Shown here piece after piece: positions 33,795-42,812 of a DNA stretch of 64,000 nucleotides. The translations under genes were made by a program, and so were the position numbers. The notes under the pieces are model-generated. The model did no database searches, had not been told where the DNA came from, and was given only the letters and a program-made list of their open reading frames with translations. This DNA comes from an uncultured Acetatifactor sp. (GTDB lineage: Bacteria > Bacillota > Clostridia > Lachnospirales > Lachnospiraceae): assembly GCF_910585425.1 (NCBI RefSeq), contig NZ_CAJUCP010000003.1, positions 98,682-162,681 of the forward strand, written 5' to 3'. How positions within the stretch are numbered: the first letter of the stretch is position 1; every line of letters starts with the position of its first letter.

Positions 33795-36662
33795 ATGGGC
33801 GACATGTGGGGATTCTTTGAGAATATCAACGAAATCGTGTACGTTGCGGACATAGAGACCTGTGAACTGGTTTACATGAACAAAAAGGCCATGGAGGTCT
33901 TCGGCATCGGCTCCCTGGAGGAGGTCAAAGGACAGCCATGCTATCGGATCCTGCGGGGCGGCGATGCCCCCTGTACGTTCTGCGGCAGATGCGGATCGGA
34001 CAAAGGCTGCTCTGAACAGCAGTATTACCACCGGCGCCTGGACCGGCATTTCCTGCTCAGAAGCACGCTCCTGACCGAGGGAGGAAGACGATGCCGTCTT
34101 GAAATGGCCCTGGACATAAGCGACCATGAGCAGCAGAAGAGCATGGTGCAGAGCGTCCAGAATCTGGAAGCCATCATCAACGAAGGGCTCCGGGTGGCCC
34201 TGCTGGAGGAGACCCCGGACCAGTCGCTGGAGGTGCTGCTGGCCTACCTGGGGAAGGCCCTGCAGGGCGGGCGGACCTATATATTTGAGAAAAACGCGGA
34301 GGGCTGCGACGACAATACCTACGAGTGGACGGCTCCCGGGGTGCGTCCGGAGAAGGAGAACCTCCAGAACGTGCCGCCGGAAGTCTGCGCCAGCTGGTAT
34401 CGGAATTTCAGCATCGGCGGGCATATCGTCATCAATGACCTGGAGGACATCAGGGACAGCGACCCGCTCCAGTACGAGAACCTGAAGCAGCAGGAAATCC
34501 ACTCTCTGGTGGTGGTCCCTCTGTACGATGACGACAGAATCATAGGCTTCTACGGGGTGGACAATCCGCCGGTGAAGTCCCTGGAATATACCTCGAACAT
34601 GCTGCAGACCGCGGCGTACTTCATCGTCTCCTCCCTGCGGCGGCGCAACCTGGTCAGAGAGCTGGAAAAGCGCAGCCACAATGTGCTCTATGCCCTCAAC
34701 GTGGACTACCTGGGCATCTATCAGGTGGATTTCACCACGGACACCTGCCAGATTTACCGGGAGAACGAATTCCGGGGAAAGAATCAGCCCGTCAGCTTTG
34801 CGGAGGGCTATCAGACGGCTATGGAGTGGTATATTTCCCGGTACGTGGTTCCCAGGGACCAGGAGAGGCTGCGCATGGTGACGAAAAAGGAGTACATCCT
34901 GGCGCAGCTCAAGACGAAGAAGAAATTCTTCGTCCGCTATCAGGTGAAGGACAATGCGCCGGGCCTGAAGAACCTGGAGATCCACTTCTCCGTCACGGGG
35001 AATGGGGCGGAGGAGCAGAGCGCGATTTTTGCGTTCCGGGACGTGAACGCCCTGGTGGAGCAGGAGGAGCGGTACAAGTCGGAGGCCAGGCAGAGCCTGG
35101 AGGACATCCTGGAAGGGGCCAGGACGGGCATCTGGACCATAGAGCTGGAGGAGGGCTGCGAGCCCCGGATGTACGCGGACAGGACCATGCGGATGCTCCT
35201 GGGGGCGCCCCAGGAGATAGAGCCCAAGGAGTGCTATCGGCGCTGGTTTGAGAACATCGCCCCGGACTATGTGGTCATGGTGCAGGACGCGGTGCAGGAG
35301 ATGGTGGAGCGGGGGCGCTCCGAAGTGGTGTACCCCTGGAACCATCCCGAGCTTGGGAAGATCTACGTCCGCTGCGGCGGCATCCCGGACAGAAAGTTCA
35401 AGAAGACCGGGATCAGCCTCAACGGATACCACCAGGACATCACGGAGATCATGGTAACGAGGAAGAAGCAGGAGCAGGCCATCATGGAGCTGCTGGAGAA
35501 GGTGAGGCGGGCCAACTCGGCCAAGAGCGAATTCCTCTCCCATATGTCCCATGACCTGCGCACGCCCATCAACGGAATCCTGGGCATGCTCACTGTCATG
35601 GACCGGACCCGGGAGGATCCAGAGCGGCAGCAGGACTGCAGGGAGAAGATCCGGGTATCCACGGAGCACCTGCTGTCCCTTGTGAACGATGTGCTCCAGG
35701 TCAGCAAGCTGGAGAGCGGTCTGCCCGCCGCGGTGGAGGAGGGCTTCGACCTGGAGGACACGCTGCATGACTGTATTACAATCATGTCTCCCCATGCGGA
35801 GGAGGCGGGGATCCGGCTGGCGCTTGAGGCGGATATCCGGCACAGCAGGCTGATCGGCAATCCGCTGCATGTAAGGCAGGTCCTGACGAACATCATTGAC
35901 AACGGAATCAAATATAACCGGCGGGGCGGCTCAGTGTCGATCCAGGCCAGGGAGCTTTCCTGCCGGGACGGCTCCGCGGAATACGAATTCGTAATAAAAG
36001 ACACCGGAATCGGCATAGGGGAAGAATTCCAGAAACACATCTTCGAGCCTTTCACCCAGGAGGACCACGGGGCAAGGACGCACTACAACGGCGCGGGCCT
36101 GGGCATGTCCATCGTAAAGAAGCTGGCGGACCAGATGGGCGGCGCTGTGGAGGTGGAGAGCCGGATCGGACAGGGAAGCGTCTTCCGGGTCAGGCTGTCT
36201 GTCCGGGTGGACGCAGGAGGGGAGGAGCGGCCCATGAACCGGGAGGCGGAAGCCCCTGCCGACATCTCGGGAATGCGGGTCCTTCTGGTGGAGGACAATG
36301 AGGTCAACTGCGAGATCGTGAAATTCCTCCTGGAACAGGCGGGGGCAGCGGTGGCCACGGCAAATGACGGAAAGGCCGCCGTGGACGCGTTCAGGGCTTC
36401 GGAATGCGGCGCCTACCACTGTATCCTCATGGATCTGATGATGCCGGTGATGAGCGGGTTCGAGGCCGCCCGCATGATCCGCGGCCTGGACAGGGCGGAC
36501 GCGGGGAAGGTGCCCATCATCGCCCTGTCGGCCAACGCCTTCGAGGAGGACATCGCCATGGCAAAGGACGCCGGGATGGACGAACATCTGGCAAAGCCCG
36601 TGGACATGGGCAGGCTGTTCCAGGTGATGAGGCGGCTGAGGAACGACTGTCAGGCTTATTGA
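33795..36662 (+). CDS. Hybrid sensor histidine kinase with PAS/GAF sensors and receiver domain
   Basis: A 955-residue protein with no membrane segment, so a cytoplasmic sensor. Order: PAS domain (1-110) with a Cys-rich loop (CYRILRGGDAPCTFCGRCG), GAF-like domain (about 125-285), two more PAS-like domains (about 290-430 and 435-555), HisKA with H586 in SHMSHDLRTPING, HATPase (about 690-800, IIDNGIKYN, GAGLGMSIVKKLADQMGG), and a C-terminal receiver with D880 (CILMDLMMPVMSG). There is no HPt or DNA-binding domain, so output must pass to a separate partner not seen here. The Cys cluster may be a redox or metal sensor, as in related PAS proteins of gut Clostridia. Confidence 0.9.
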   Translation: MGDMWGFFENINEIVYVADIETCELVYMNKKAMEVFGIGSLEEVKGQPCYRILRGGDAPCTFCGRCGSDKGCSEQQYYHRRLDRHFLLRSTLLTEGGRRCRLEMALDISDHEQQKSMVQSVQNLEAIINEGLRVALLEETPDQSLEVLLAYLGKALQGGRTYIFEKNAEGCDDNTYEWTAPGVRPEKENLQNVPPEVCASWYRNFSIGGHIVINDLEDIRDSDPLQYENLKQQEIHSLVVVPLYDDDRIIGFYGVDNPPVKSLEYTSNMLQTAAYFIVSSLRRRNLVRELEKRSHNVLYALNVDYLGIYQVDFTTDTCQIYRENEFRGKNQPVSFAEGYQTAMEWYISRYVVPRDQERLRMVTKKEYILAQLKTKKKFFVRYQVKDNAPGLKNLEIHFSVTGNGAEEQSAIFAFRDVNALVEQEERYKSEARQSLEDILEGARTGIWTIELEEGCEPRMYADRTMRMLLGAPQEIEPKECYRRWFENIAPDYVVMVQDAVQEMVERGRSEVVYPWNHPELGKIYVRCGGIPDRKFKKTGISLNGYHQDITEIMVTRKKQEQAIMELLEKVRRANSAKSEFLSHMSHDLRTPINGILGMLTVMDRTREDPERQQDCREKIRVSTEHLLSLVNDVLQVSKLESGLPAAVEEGFDLEDTLHDCITIMSPHAEEAGIRLALEADIRHSRLIGNPLHVRQVLTNIIDNGIKYNRRGGSVSIQARELSCRDGSAEYEFVIKDTGIGIGEEFQKHIFEPFTQEDHGARTHYNGAGLGMSIVKKLADQMGGAVEVESRIGQGSVFRVRLSVRVDAGGEERPMNREAEAPADISGMRVLLVEDNEVNCEIVKFLLEQAGAAVATANDGKAAVDAFRASECGAYHCILMDLMMPVMSGFEAARMIRGLDRADAGKVPIIALSANAFEEDIAMAKDAGMDEHLAKPVDMGRLFQVMRRLRNDCQAY

Positions 36663-36738
36663 GGAAGCCGTGCTCCGGAGGGACGCGGCGAATCTGCCAC
36701 TGCTTCCGGAGCCGTGTGCGGACGGGGAGGGACCGGGT

Positions 36739-38310
36739 ATGGGAAATTATCTGAACATCGGCAACGACGGGTTCGCGGCAATGCGCAGGGGGACTTATGT
36801 GGACAAGACGGGCATGATTTCGTTCATGAACGGCGTCCTGGGCACGGCTGACAAGATGGTCTGCGTCAGCAGGCCCAGGAGGTTCGGCAAATCCTTCGCG
36901 GCCAAGATGCTGTGCGCCTATTATGATAAAAGCTGCGATTCCAGGGAGCTGTTCCGGGGAACGGAGATCGAGCAGGACGCTTCCTTTGAAAAGTACCTGA
37001 ACCATTACAATGTCATCTACCTGGACATCACCCTGTTCACATCCCGGGCCGCCAGCATAAAGGACGTGGTGCGCGACATCGACGACGCGGTCAGGAGGGA
37101 GATCGAGGAAGGCTTCCCCGATGCACCGAAGGGCTCTGACCTGGCGGAGACCCTGGCCAACACTGCCAGGGCCCTGGGCGAGAAATTCATCATGATCATC
37201 GATGAGTGGGATGCGGTTTTCCGTGAATCAAAGAACGATATAGCGGTGCAGGAAAAATATATCGTCTTCCTGCGGAGCCTGTTCAAGAGCAGTTGGACGG
37301 ATATGGTGTTCGATGCGGCTTATCTCACAGGAATCCTGCCGATCAAGAAATACGGCACGCAGTCCTCCATGACGGATTTCAGGGAATACTCCATGGTTCA
37401 GCCTGCGCCGCTGGAGAGATATGTGGGATTTACGGAGAAGGAAGTGCAGGAGATGTGCGCTGGGGCGGGCCTGGCTTTCGAAGAGGTCAGGAGATGGTAT
37501 GACGGTTATGTGGTAGGGGATGACACGCACATTTATGCGCCCAAATCGGTCATGGATGCCATACAGCGGAGGCAGATTGGCAACTACTGGACCGGCTCCG
37601 AGACCTACGAGGCCCTCAAAATCTATATAGACATGGACGAGGACGGCCTGAAGGAAGCCATCGTCCACATGCTGGGCGGGGCGCGGGTCGGCATAGACAC
37701 CGGCACCTTCCAGAACGACATGACCACGATCACGTGCAGGGACGATGTCCTTACCCTGCTGATCCATCTGGGCTATCTGGCCTATGACGCCGGCAGCAGG
37801 TCGGTATACATCCCCAATGAGGAGATCCGCGAGGAGTTCGTCCGCGCGGTGAAGAGAGGGAAGCACGCCGAGGTGGCAAAGCTCATCCGCAATTCGGACC
37901 AGCTCCTGGAGTCCATCCTGGATATGGACGAGGAAGCCGTAGCCTCCGCCATCGAGGAAGCCCACAAGGCGGGAGCGGCCCCCACCTTCTACAACAACGA
38001 ACAGGCCCTGCGCAGCGTGATTCGTCTGGCCTTCATCAGTTGCGTGGACGAATTCCTGCAGATTGAGGAGCTGCCCTCCGGACACGGATACGCCGATGTG
38101 GTATTTTTCCCGAAGAAGACGTCCTCCCTGCCGCTGCTCCTGATCGAGCTGAAGTGGAACAGGACGGAAAAAGGCGCCATCGGCCAGATCCGCAACAGAG
38201 ATTACCCCCAGGCAGTGAAAGACTACGGCGGCGAAATACTTCTGGTAGGAATCACCTACGATGCCAAATCCAAAAAGCATACCTGCAGGATAGAGGAATG
38301 CAGGAAATAA
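36739..38310 (+). CDS. AAA-ATPase-like protein with C-terminal PD-(D/E)XK nuclease-fold domain
   Basis: A 523-residue protein of the AAA-ATPase-like/DUF1703 family, common in multiple copies in gut Bacteroidetes and Clostridia. The N-terminus GNDGFAAMRRGTYVDKTGMI leads to the family's Walker A variant RPRRFGKS (about 45-52); Walker B is FIMIIDEWDAVF. The C-terminal domain ends with YADVVFFPKKTSSLPLLLIELKWN, where D and E-x-K match a nuclease site. The biological role is unknown. ATG 36739 has GGGAGGG seven bases before it; a longer frame starts in the preceding gene's tail. Confidence 0.85.
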   Translation: MGNYLNIGNDGFAAMRRGTYVDKTGMISFMNGVLGTADKMVCVSRPRRFGKSFAAKMLCAYYDKSCDSRELFRGTEIEQDASFEKYLNHYNVIYLDITLFTSRAASIKDVVRDIDDAVRREIEEGFPDAPKGSDLAETLANTARALGEKFIMIIDEWDAVFRESKNDIAVQEKYIVFLRSLFKSSWTDMVFDAAYLTGILPIKKYGTQSSMTDFREYSMVQPAPLERYVGFTEKEVQEMCAGAGLAFEEVRRWYDGYVVGDDTHIYAPKSVMDAIQRRQIGNYWTGSETYEALKIYIDMDEDGLKEAIVHMLGGARVGIDTGTFQNDMTTITCRDDVLTLLIHLGYLAYDAGSRSVYIPNEEIREEFVRAVKRGKHAEVAKLIRNSDQLLESILDMDEEAVASAIEEAHKAGAAPTFYNNEQALRSVIRLAFISCVDEFLQIEELPSGHGYADVVFFPKKTSSLPLLLIELKWNRTEKGAIGQIRNRDYPQAVKDYGGEILLVGITYDAKSKKHTCRIEECRK

Positions 38311-38328
38311 TGCCCCATCTCCCCCCGA

Positions 38329-38365
38329 CTTTAGACGCATCTTTAGACGACCGGCCTGCTATAAT
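38329..38365 (+). promoter_or_regulatory. Promoter with tandem ctttagacg motifs before the first coiled-coil/signal-peptidase cassette
   Basis: TATAAT at 38360-38365 has no clear -35 box. Instead ctttagacg occurs at 38329-38337 and 38341-38349, a 12-base period with ten bases between the second copy and the -10. This resembles activator-dependent SARP promoters, whose direct repeats replace the -35. Confidence 0.45.
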
Positions 38366-38445
38366 AATTAGTAGGCGGAGTCTGCCCTGTATCACAGATG
38401 CGGGAAACAAAGCCGAATACCTATACATTGGGGAGCGGAGCGAAA

Positions 38446-39048
38446 ATGACAGAAAAGCAACTGCATAAATTGCGTCGGCAGGACCTCCTCCAGCTGCTGG
38501 TGGCCCAGGGAAAGGAAGCGGCCCAGCTTCAGGCCCGGCTGGACGAGGCGGCGGAGGAGCTGAAGAACCTGCAGGACACCAGGACGAAATTCATAGAGCG
38601 CATGGATGACAAGGATGCCCAGATAGAGAAGCTGAAGCCCCGCCTGGACGAGAAGGACGCCCGGATAGAGAAGCTGACGGCCCGGCTGAACGAGAAGGAC
38701 GCCCAGATAGAGAAGCTGATCGGCCGCCTGAACGAAAAGGATGCCCGGATCGGCCGGCTCACAGTGGAGATAGAGCAGTACCGCTCAGGGGAGATCCTGG
38801 GCTTCGAGGGAGACCCCTCCATCGATGAAGTGGGACAGAAGCTGAACGCCGTCCTCAGGGCGGCCCAGAAGGCCGTGGCCCAGTACCTGGACTGTGCCCG
38901 GGCAGCCGGCAACCAGGCCGCCCTGCTCCCCACGGACATGCAGGGGCAGCCCTCAAAGGAGAGCCTGCCGGAGCCTGCTGACAGCCGGCCTGAACCGTCG
39001 GAGGAACAGGCAGGAGAGGGACAGCAGGGACAAGAGGAGCGCATATGA
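38446..39048 (+). CDS. Coiled-coil protein, cassette 1 partner of signal peptidase
   Basis: A 200-residue soluble protein beginning MTEKQLHKLRRQDLLQLLV, then a coiled coil of 14-residue repeats (RLDEKDAQIEKL, RLNEKDARIEKL) to about residue 110, a short helical domain (PSIDEVGQKLNAVLRAAQKAV) and a disordered Glu/Pro/Gln tail. Its stop overlaps the signal peptidase start in ATGA, so the two are co-translated and probably act together. A paralogue with the same start lies at 41537, also before a signal peptidase. No known enzymatic motif. The start is fixed by GGAG before 38446. Confidence 0.75.
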   Translation: MTEKQLHKLRRQDLLQLLVAQGKEAAQLQARLDEAAEELKNLQDTRTKFIERMDDKDAQIEKLKPRLDEKDARIEKLTARLNEKDAQIEKLIGRLNEKDARIGRLTVEIEQYRSGEILGFEGDPSIDEVGQKLNAVLRAAQKAVAQYLDCARAAGNQAALLPTDMQGQPSKESLPEPADSRPEPSEEQAGEGQQGQEERI

Positions 39049-39644
39049 GCGAAGAACATACAGAAGCCGCACAAGCCATGGAAGCTCCCACAGTGGAACA
39101 GTTGGAAGCGGAACTGAAAAAGGAGCAGTACAGGCATAACTACGGGAGAGTCCTGCGCAGCACCGCGTTCTCCCTCCTGGTGGTAGCCGCCGTGGCCGTG
39201 CTGGTGGCCGTCCTTCTGCTGCCCGTGCTGCAGATAAACGGCACCTCCATGACCGAGACCCTGCAGGACGGCGACATCGTCGTAGCCATCAGCAACTCCA
39301 AATTCAAGACAGGGGACGTCATCGCTTTCTACTATAATAATAACATCCTGGTAAAGCGGGTCATCGCCGCCGCCGGGGACTGGGTGGACATCGACGGGGA
39401 GGGCAACGTATACGTCAACGGCGAACTGCTGGATGAGCCCTACATCACGGAGAAGGCCTACGGGAACTGCGACATCGAACTGCCCTACCAGGTGCCGGAC
39501 GGGAAATGCTTCGTCATGGGCGACCACCGCGCCACCAGCATCGACAGCCGCAACACGGCGGTGGGATGCATCAGCGACAGCGGCGTGGTAGGGAAGATCA
39601 TGTTCCGGGTCTGGCCCCTGGAAGAAATCGGCATCGTAAACTGA
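39045..39644 (+). CDS. Signal peptidase I (Ser/Lys type), cassette 1
   Basis: A 199-residue membrane protease with a cytoplasmic N-tail, one membrane anchor (residues about 38-62, AFSLLVVAAVAVLVAVLLLPV) and the peptidase domain. Nucleophile S68 is in INGTSM and the general base K104 in LVKRVIAAAGDWV; GDHRATSIDSRNTAVG is box E. It removes signal peptides from exported proteins. Being dedicated to a surface-protein locus, it likely matures the pilins or the His/Cys adhesin. It is a close paralogue of the 42196 gene. Confidence 0.92.
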   Translation: MSEEHTEAAQAMEAPTVEQLEAELKKEQYRHNYGRVLRSTAFSLLVVAAVAVLVAVLLLPVLQINGTSMTETLQDGDIVVAISNSKFKTGDVIAFYYNNNILVKRVIAAAGDWVDIDGEGNVYVNGELLDEPYITEKAYGNCDIELPYQVPDGKCFVMGDHRATSIDSRNTAVGCISDSGVVGKIMFRVWPLEEIGIVN

Positions 39645-39672
39645 GCGGATTCTGCTAAAGAAAACCGCTCAG
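39641..39672 (+). terminator. Hairpin after signal peptidase gene 1
   Basis: ctgagcgg (39641-39648) and ccgctcag (39665-39672), a perfect 8-base stem overlapping the stop codon, without a T run. Confidence 0.4.
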
Positions 39673-39692
39673 CGCGCCGATATATAAGAAGA

Positions 39693-39707
39693 CATATCAT
39701 TGATATG
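39693..39707. promoter_or_regulatory. 15-bp palindrome before the BTAD regulator
   Basis: catatca-t-tgatatg, a perfect dyad in the leader of the regulator gene at 39850; candidate operator. No matching promoter boxes were clear. Confidence 0.4.
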
Positions 39708-39849
39708 GAAAAATGAGGTAAAAAGCGGATGTCTGCGGGCTGGAGGAGCATGTTCCCGCAGGATGATGTTAAAGAGGGGCTGCATGCTATCTGCTTCGCC
39801 GGCCGCGGGACAGACAGGGTGAGGAGACAGGGAGGTCTATAACACGCGC

Positions 39850-41043
39850 ATGGAAGAGACACGTTCCACGGAAGAGACTTGTACGATACATTTTGAATTG
39901 CTGGGTTCCTTTTCCTGCAGGGAGTCCGGGGACAGCGGGAAGAAGAATACGGCGGCAGGCAGGAAGGTCATGTCCTTCCTCCAGTACCTGATCGTGAACC
40001 ACGCCAGGGACTTGTCCTCGGAGGAACTGATCAGGCAGTTTTGGGGGGAGGAGAGCAGCGACCCGGCCAACGCGCTGAAGAACATGATATATAAGGTAAG
40101 GGGCCTGCTGAAGGGCATGCTGCCGGACAAAGAGAACCTGCTGGTGACTTTGCCCGGCTGTTACGCGTGGAACCCGGCATGCCGGCTGGAGCTGGACTCG
40201 GAAGCCTTCGAGCAGGCCTGCCTGGAGGTCAGGAAATACGCCGGGGACGCCTACCTGGAGATGCTGATGAAGGCCACCTCCCTGTACAAGGGGGATTTCC
40301 TCCAGGGGAACGACGACGAGTGGGCCCTGTCCCTGCGCCGGTATTACCAGACCCTGTATCTGGATCTCTGCAAGATGGCCCTGCCCCTGCTCCAGAAGGG
40401 GGAGCGCTGGACGGAGATGATCGGCCTCTGCGAGCAGGCCCAGGGCGTGGACTTCGGCCTGGACACCTTCATCGTGTACCAGATGCAGGCCCTGATCTCC
40501 ATGGGGCATCCGGAGCGGGCAGTCCAGGTATACCAGAGCTTCCGGGAGCAGCTCTGGCAGGAATTCGAGATCGAGCCCACGGAACAGGTGGAGCAGATCC
40601 ACATGCTGGCGGAGAGCATGTGCCGCAGCAACGTGGACGGCCAGGACATCCTGAAGCTGGTGGCGGAGGGGGAGCCGGATGCGGAGGCGAAAGCCTTCCT
40701 CTGCACCTTCAACGTATTCCGGAGCATCGTGGCCCTGGAGAAGCGCCATATGGCCCGCTCCGGGGAGACGTCCAGCATCGCCGTCGTCAGTCTGGGCAAC
40801 CAGGTGACGCCCACCACGGACGCCAGGCGGCTGGAGCGCGTCCTGATGGAGGGCCTGCGGACGGGGGACCCGGTGGCCCGGCTGGACGCGGGATCCTACA
40901 TCCTGATGCTCACCGGGGCCTCGGAGAAGAGCGCCTGGACCGTCATGGACCGGCTGGACCGCACCTTCCATAAGGTATATTCCCATTCCAGGGCCTGCAT
41001 CTCCTACCGGGTGTCCCCCCTGAAGCCCGCCGGGGCCTGCTGA
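39850..41043 (+). CDS. SARP-like (BTAD) transcription regulator
   Basis: A 397-residue regulator. Residues about 12-110 form an OmpR/SARP-type winged helix (IHFELLGSFSC, LIVNHARDLSSEELIRQFWG, NALKNMIYKVRGLLKGML). Residues 115-260 form the bacterial transcriptional activation domain, a TPR-like fold (YLEMLMKATSLYKGDFL, FREQLWQEFEIEPTEQVEQI). The last ~125 residues (SSIAVVSLGNQVTPTTDARRLERVLMEG, DPVARLDAGSYILMLTGAS) look like a degenerate GGDEF/cyclase-fold domain without catalytic residues. SARPs are best known as antibiotic-cluster activators in Streptomyces; here it lies between the two cassettes and probably controls the surface locus. Confidence 0.82.
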   Translation: MEETRSTEETCTIHFELLGSFSCRESGDSGKKNTAAGRKVMSFLQYLIVNHARDLSSEELIRQFWGEESSDPANALKNMIYKVRGLLKGMLPDKENLLVTLPGCYAWNPACRLELDSEAFEQACLEVRKYAGDAYLEMLMKATSLYKGDFLQGNDDEWALSLRRYYQTLYLDLCKMALPLLQKGERWTEMIGLCEQAQGVDFGLDTFIVYQMQALISMGHPERAVQVYQSFREQLWQEFEIEPTEQVEQIHMLAESMCRSNVDGQDILKLVAEGEPDAEAKAFLCTFNVFRSIVALEKRHMARSGETSSIAVVSLGNQVTPTTDARRLERVLMEGLRTGDPVARLDAGSYILMLTGASEKSAWTVMDRLDRTFHKVYSHSRACISYRVSPLKPAGAC

Positions 41044-41132
41044 AAAAACTGTAAAAAAACCCGGGAAAATAACCGGACGATGACCTCGGGCTGTTATAGT
41101 GGAACCAGAAACCGATGGAAAGGTGGAGAGAC

Positions 41133-41510
41133 ATGGTGCTACGGGAGAAAATGTTCCCCTGCCAGAGCCGGGAAGCAGTGGTGACGGTACAGACCTATCA
41201 TAACGGCAATATGGACGGCTATCTGCAGCACCCCAGGCTCTCCGGCAGAGAGAAGATACAGAGCCTTTCCCAGATGATACTGCTGCTGAACAGCCTGATA
41301 GACATGGAGGATTGCCCGAACCCGTCCCTGCCGCTGGTGCCGTCCGTCGGCCCGGGGAGCGACAGCGCCAAGGTGTTCCGGATCCAGATACTCTTCAGGG
41401 AGCATTACACCTGGCAGGGGAGGCTCATCTGGCAGAATGAGAATCTGGAAGTGGTGTTCCACAGCGCGATAGAACTGATACAACTGTTCGACGAGATGTT
41501 GGGCGACTAG
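41133..41510 (+). CDS. Small conserved-looking protein of unknown function
   Basis: A 125-residue protein I do not recognise. It has no signal peptide or membrane segment. The C-terminal half (VFRIQILFREHYTWQGRLIWQNENLEVVF then a helix SAIELIQLFDEML) suggests a small alpha/beta fold. ATG 41133 follows GGTGGAG closely; a start at 41115 has no site. TATAGT at 41095-41100 may be its -10 box. It lies between the SARP-like regulator and the second cassette, so it is probably part of the surface locus's control. Confidence 0.6.
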   Translation: MVLREKMFPCQSREAVVTVQTYHNGNMDGYLQHPRLSGREKIQSLSQMILLLNSLIDMEDCPNPSLPLVPSVGPGSDSAKVFRIQILFREHYTWQGRLIWQNENLEVVFHSAIELIQLFDEMLGD

Positions 41511-41536
41511 AAAAGGACAGGAGCGAGAGGCTTGGC

Positions 41537-42142
41537 ATGACAGAGAAGGAATTGCGCAAACTCCATAGGCAGGACCTCCTGGAGCTGCTGGTAGAGCAGA
41601 GCAGGGAGGCGTCCAGGCTGAGCGCGGCGCTGGATGAGAAGGAACAGGAATGCAGGGAGATCACGGAGAACAACGAACGCCTCAAGGCCAAACTGGACGA
41701 GAAGGACGCGGGCCTTGCACAGCATACGGCCGCCAGCGGCGAACAGTTGGAGGGCCTGAAGGGCAAGCTGGACGAGAAGGATGCCCAGATAGAGAAGCTC
41801 AAGGGCCGCCTGGACGAGAAGGACGCGGAGCTTGCACAGCAGACGGCCGCCCGGGAGGAACAGTTCCAAAGCTTAAAGCATAAGCTGGACGAGAAGGATG
41901 CCCAGATAGAGAAGCTCAAGGGCCGTCTGGACGAGAAGGACGCCCAGATGGAGAAATTCAAGGGCCGTCTGGACGAGAAAGACGCCCTGATCGGGAAGCT
42001 GAGGGAACAGACGGACCGCAGGGAAGAGAAGATAGAGAAGCTGGAAGCGGAGATGGAGAAGCTCAGGGCGATCAAATGGAAAGAGATGAAGGAAAGCGGT
42101 CTTCCCACGGAGCTCATGAGCAGGCTGAAAGCATTGATATGA
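41537..42142 (+). CDS. Coiled-coil protein, cassette 2 partner of signal peptidase
   Basis: A 201-residue, almost entirely coiled-coil protein, starting MTEKELRKLHRQDLLELLVEQ like its paralogue at 38446, followed by repeats of (K/R)LDEKDAQIEKLKG and AQQTAAREEQ-type units. It lacks the helical domain and acidic tail of cassette 1 and ends TELMSRLKALI. The signal peptidase starts 53 bases downstream rather than overlapping. No membrane segment. A role as scaffold or regulator of the peptidase is inference. Confidence 0.75.
   Translation: MTEKELRKLHRQDLLELLVEQSREASRLSAALDEKEQECREITENNERLKAKLDEKDAGLAQHTAASGEQLEGLKGKLDEKDAQIEKLKGRLDEKDAELAQQTAAREEQFQSLKHKLDEKDAQIEKLKGRLDEKDAQMEKFKGRLDEKDALIGKLREQTDRREEKIEKLEAEMEKLRAIKWKEMKESGLPTELMSRLKALI
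41761..41990 (+). repeat. In-gene tandem repeats of about 42 bp coding LDEKDAQIEKLKG
   Basis: ctggacgagaaggatgccc and close variants recur throughout this stretch, some in 42-base steps, others spaced by an unrelated unit. Similar units occur at 38600-38750 in the paralogue. Confidence 0.7.
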
Positions 42143-42195
42143 AAGAAACGGATGCTGCGCGCCGGACGGAAATCAGATGATACAGAGGTTTGTGA

Positions 42196-42780
42196 ATGAG
42201 CGAGGAGAATAAGAGAGAGCTGCCGAAGCTGGAAGCGCTGGAGGCGGAGCTGGAGCGGGAGCGCTACAGGAAGAGATACGCAAATGTCCTGCGGAGCACG
42301 GCGTTCTCCCTGGTAGTGGTGGCAGCGGTGGCGGTACTGATCGCGGTGCTGCTGCTCCCGGTTCTGCAGATCAGCGGGACTTCCATGACGGATTCCCTCC
42401 AGGACGAGGACATCGTGGTGGCGCTGAACAGCTCGGGATATGAGACAGGTGACATCATCGCCTTTTATTATAACAATAACATCCTGGTGAAGCGGGTCAT
42501 CGCCGCCGCCGGGGATTGGGTTGACATCGACAAGGACGGGAACGTCTACGTGAACGATGAACTGCTGGATGAACCCTATGTAACCGACAAAGCCCTGGGG
42601 GACTGCAACATCACCCTGCCCTACCAGGTGCCGGACGGCAGATGCTTCGTCATGGGGGACCACAGAGCCACCAGCATCGACAGCCGCAACACCGCGGTGG
42701 GATGCGTCAGCAACGACATGGTGATAGGAAAGATACTGATTCGGGTCTGGCCACTGGAAGGATTCGGGATCGTGAAGTGA
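42196..42780 (+). CDS. Signal peptidase I (Ser/Lys type), cassette 2
   Basis: A 194-residue paralogue of the 39045 protein, near-identical over the anchor and catalytic domain (YNNNILVKRVIAAAGDWVDID in both). Nucleophile S63 is in ISGTSM and base K99 in LVKRV. The gene is 32 bases before the giant adhesin gene and in the same direction, so that adhesin is the most likely client. The high similarity to cassette 1 points to recent duplication. Confidence 0.92.
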   Translation: MSEENKRELPKLEALEAELERERYRKRYANVLRSTAFSLVVVAAVAVLIAVLLLPVLQISGTSMTDSLQDEDIVVALNSSGYETGDIIAFYYNNNILVKRVIAAAGDWVDIDKDGNVYVNDELLDEPYVTDKALGDCNITLPYQVPDGRCFVMGDHRATSIDSRNTAVGCVSNDMVIGKILIRVWPLEGFGIVK

Positions 42781-42812
42781 TAGGAGACCGGTAGAAGGAA
42801 GGAGACGGCATT

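Noticed and set aside
38894..39139. Frames overlapping the coiled-coil/signal peptidase junction
   Set aside because: Arg/Pro/Ser-rich shadows of the correct frame, which shows ATGA coupling and clear motifs.
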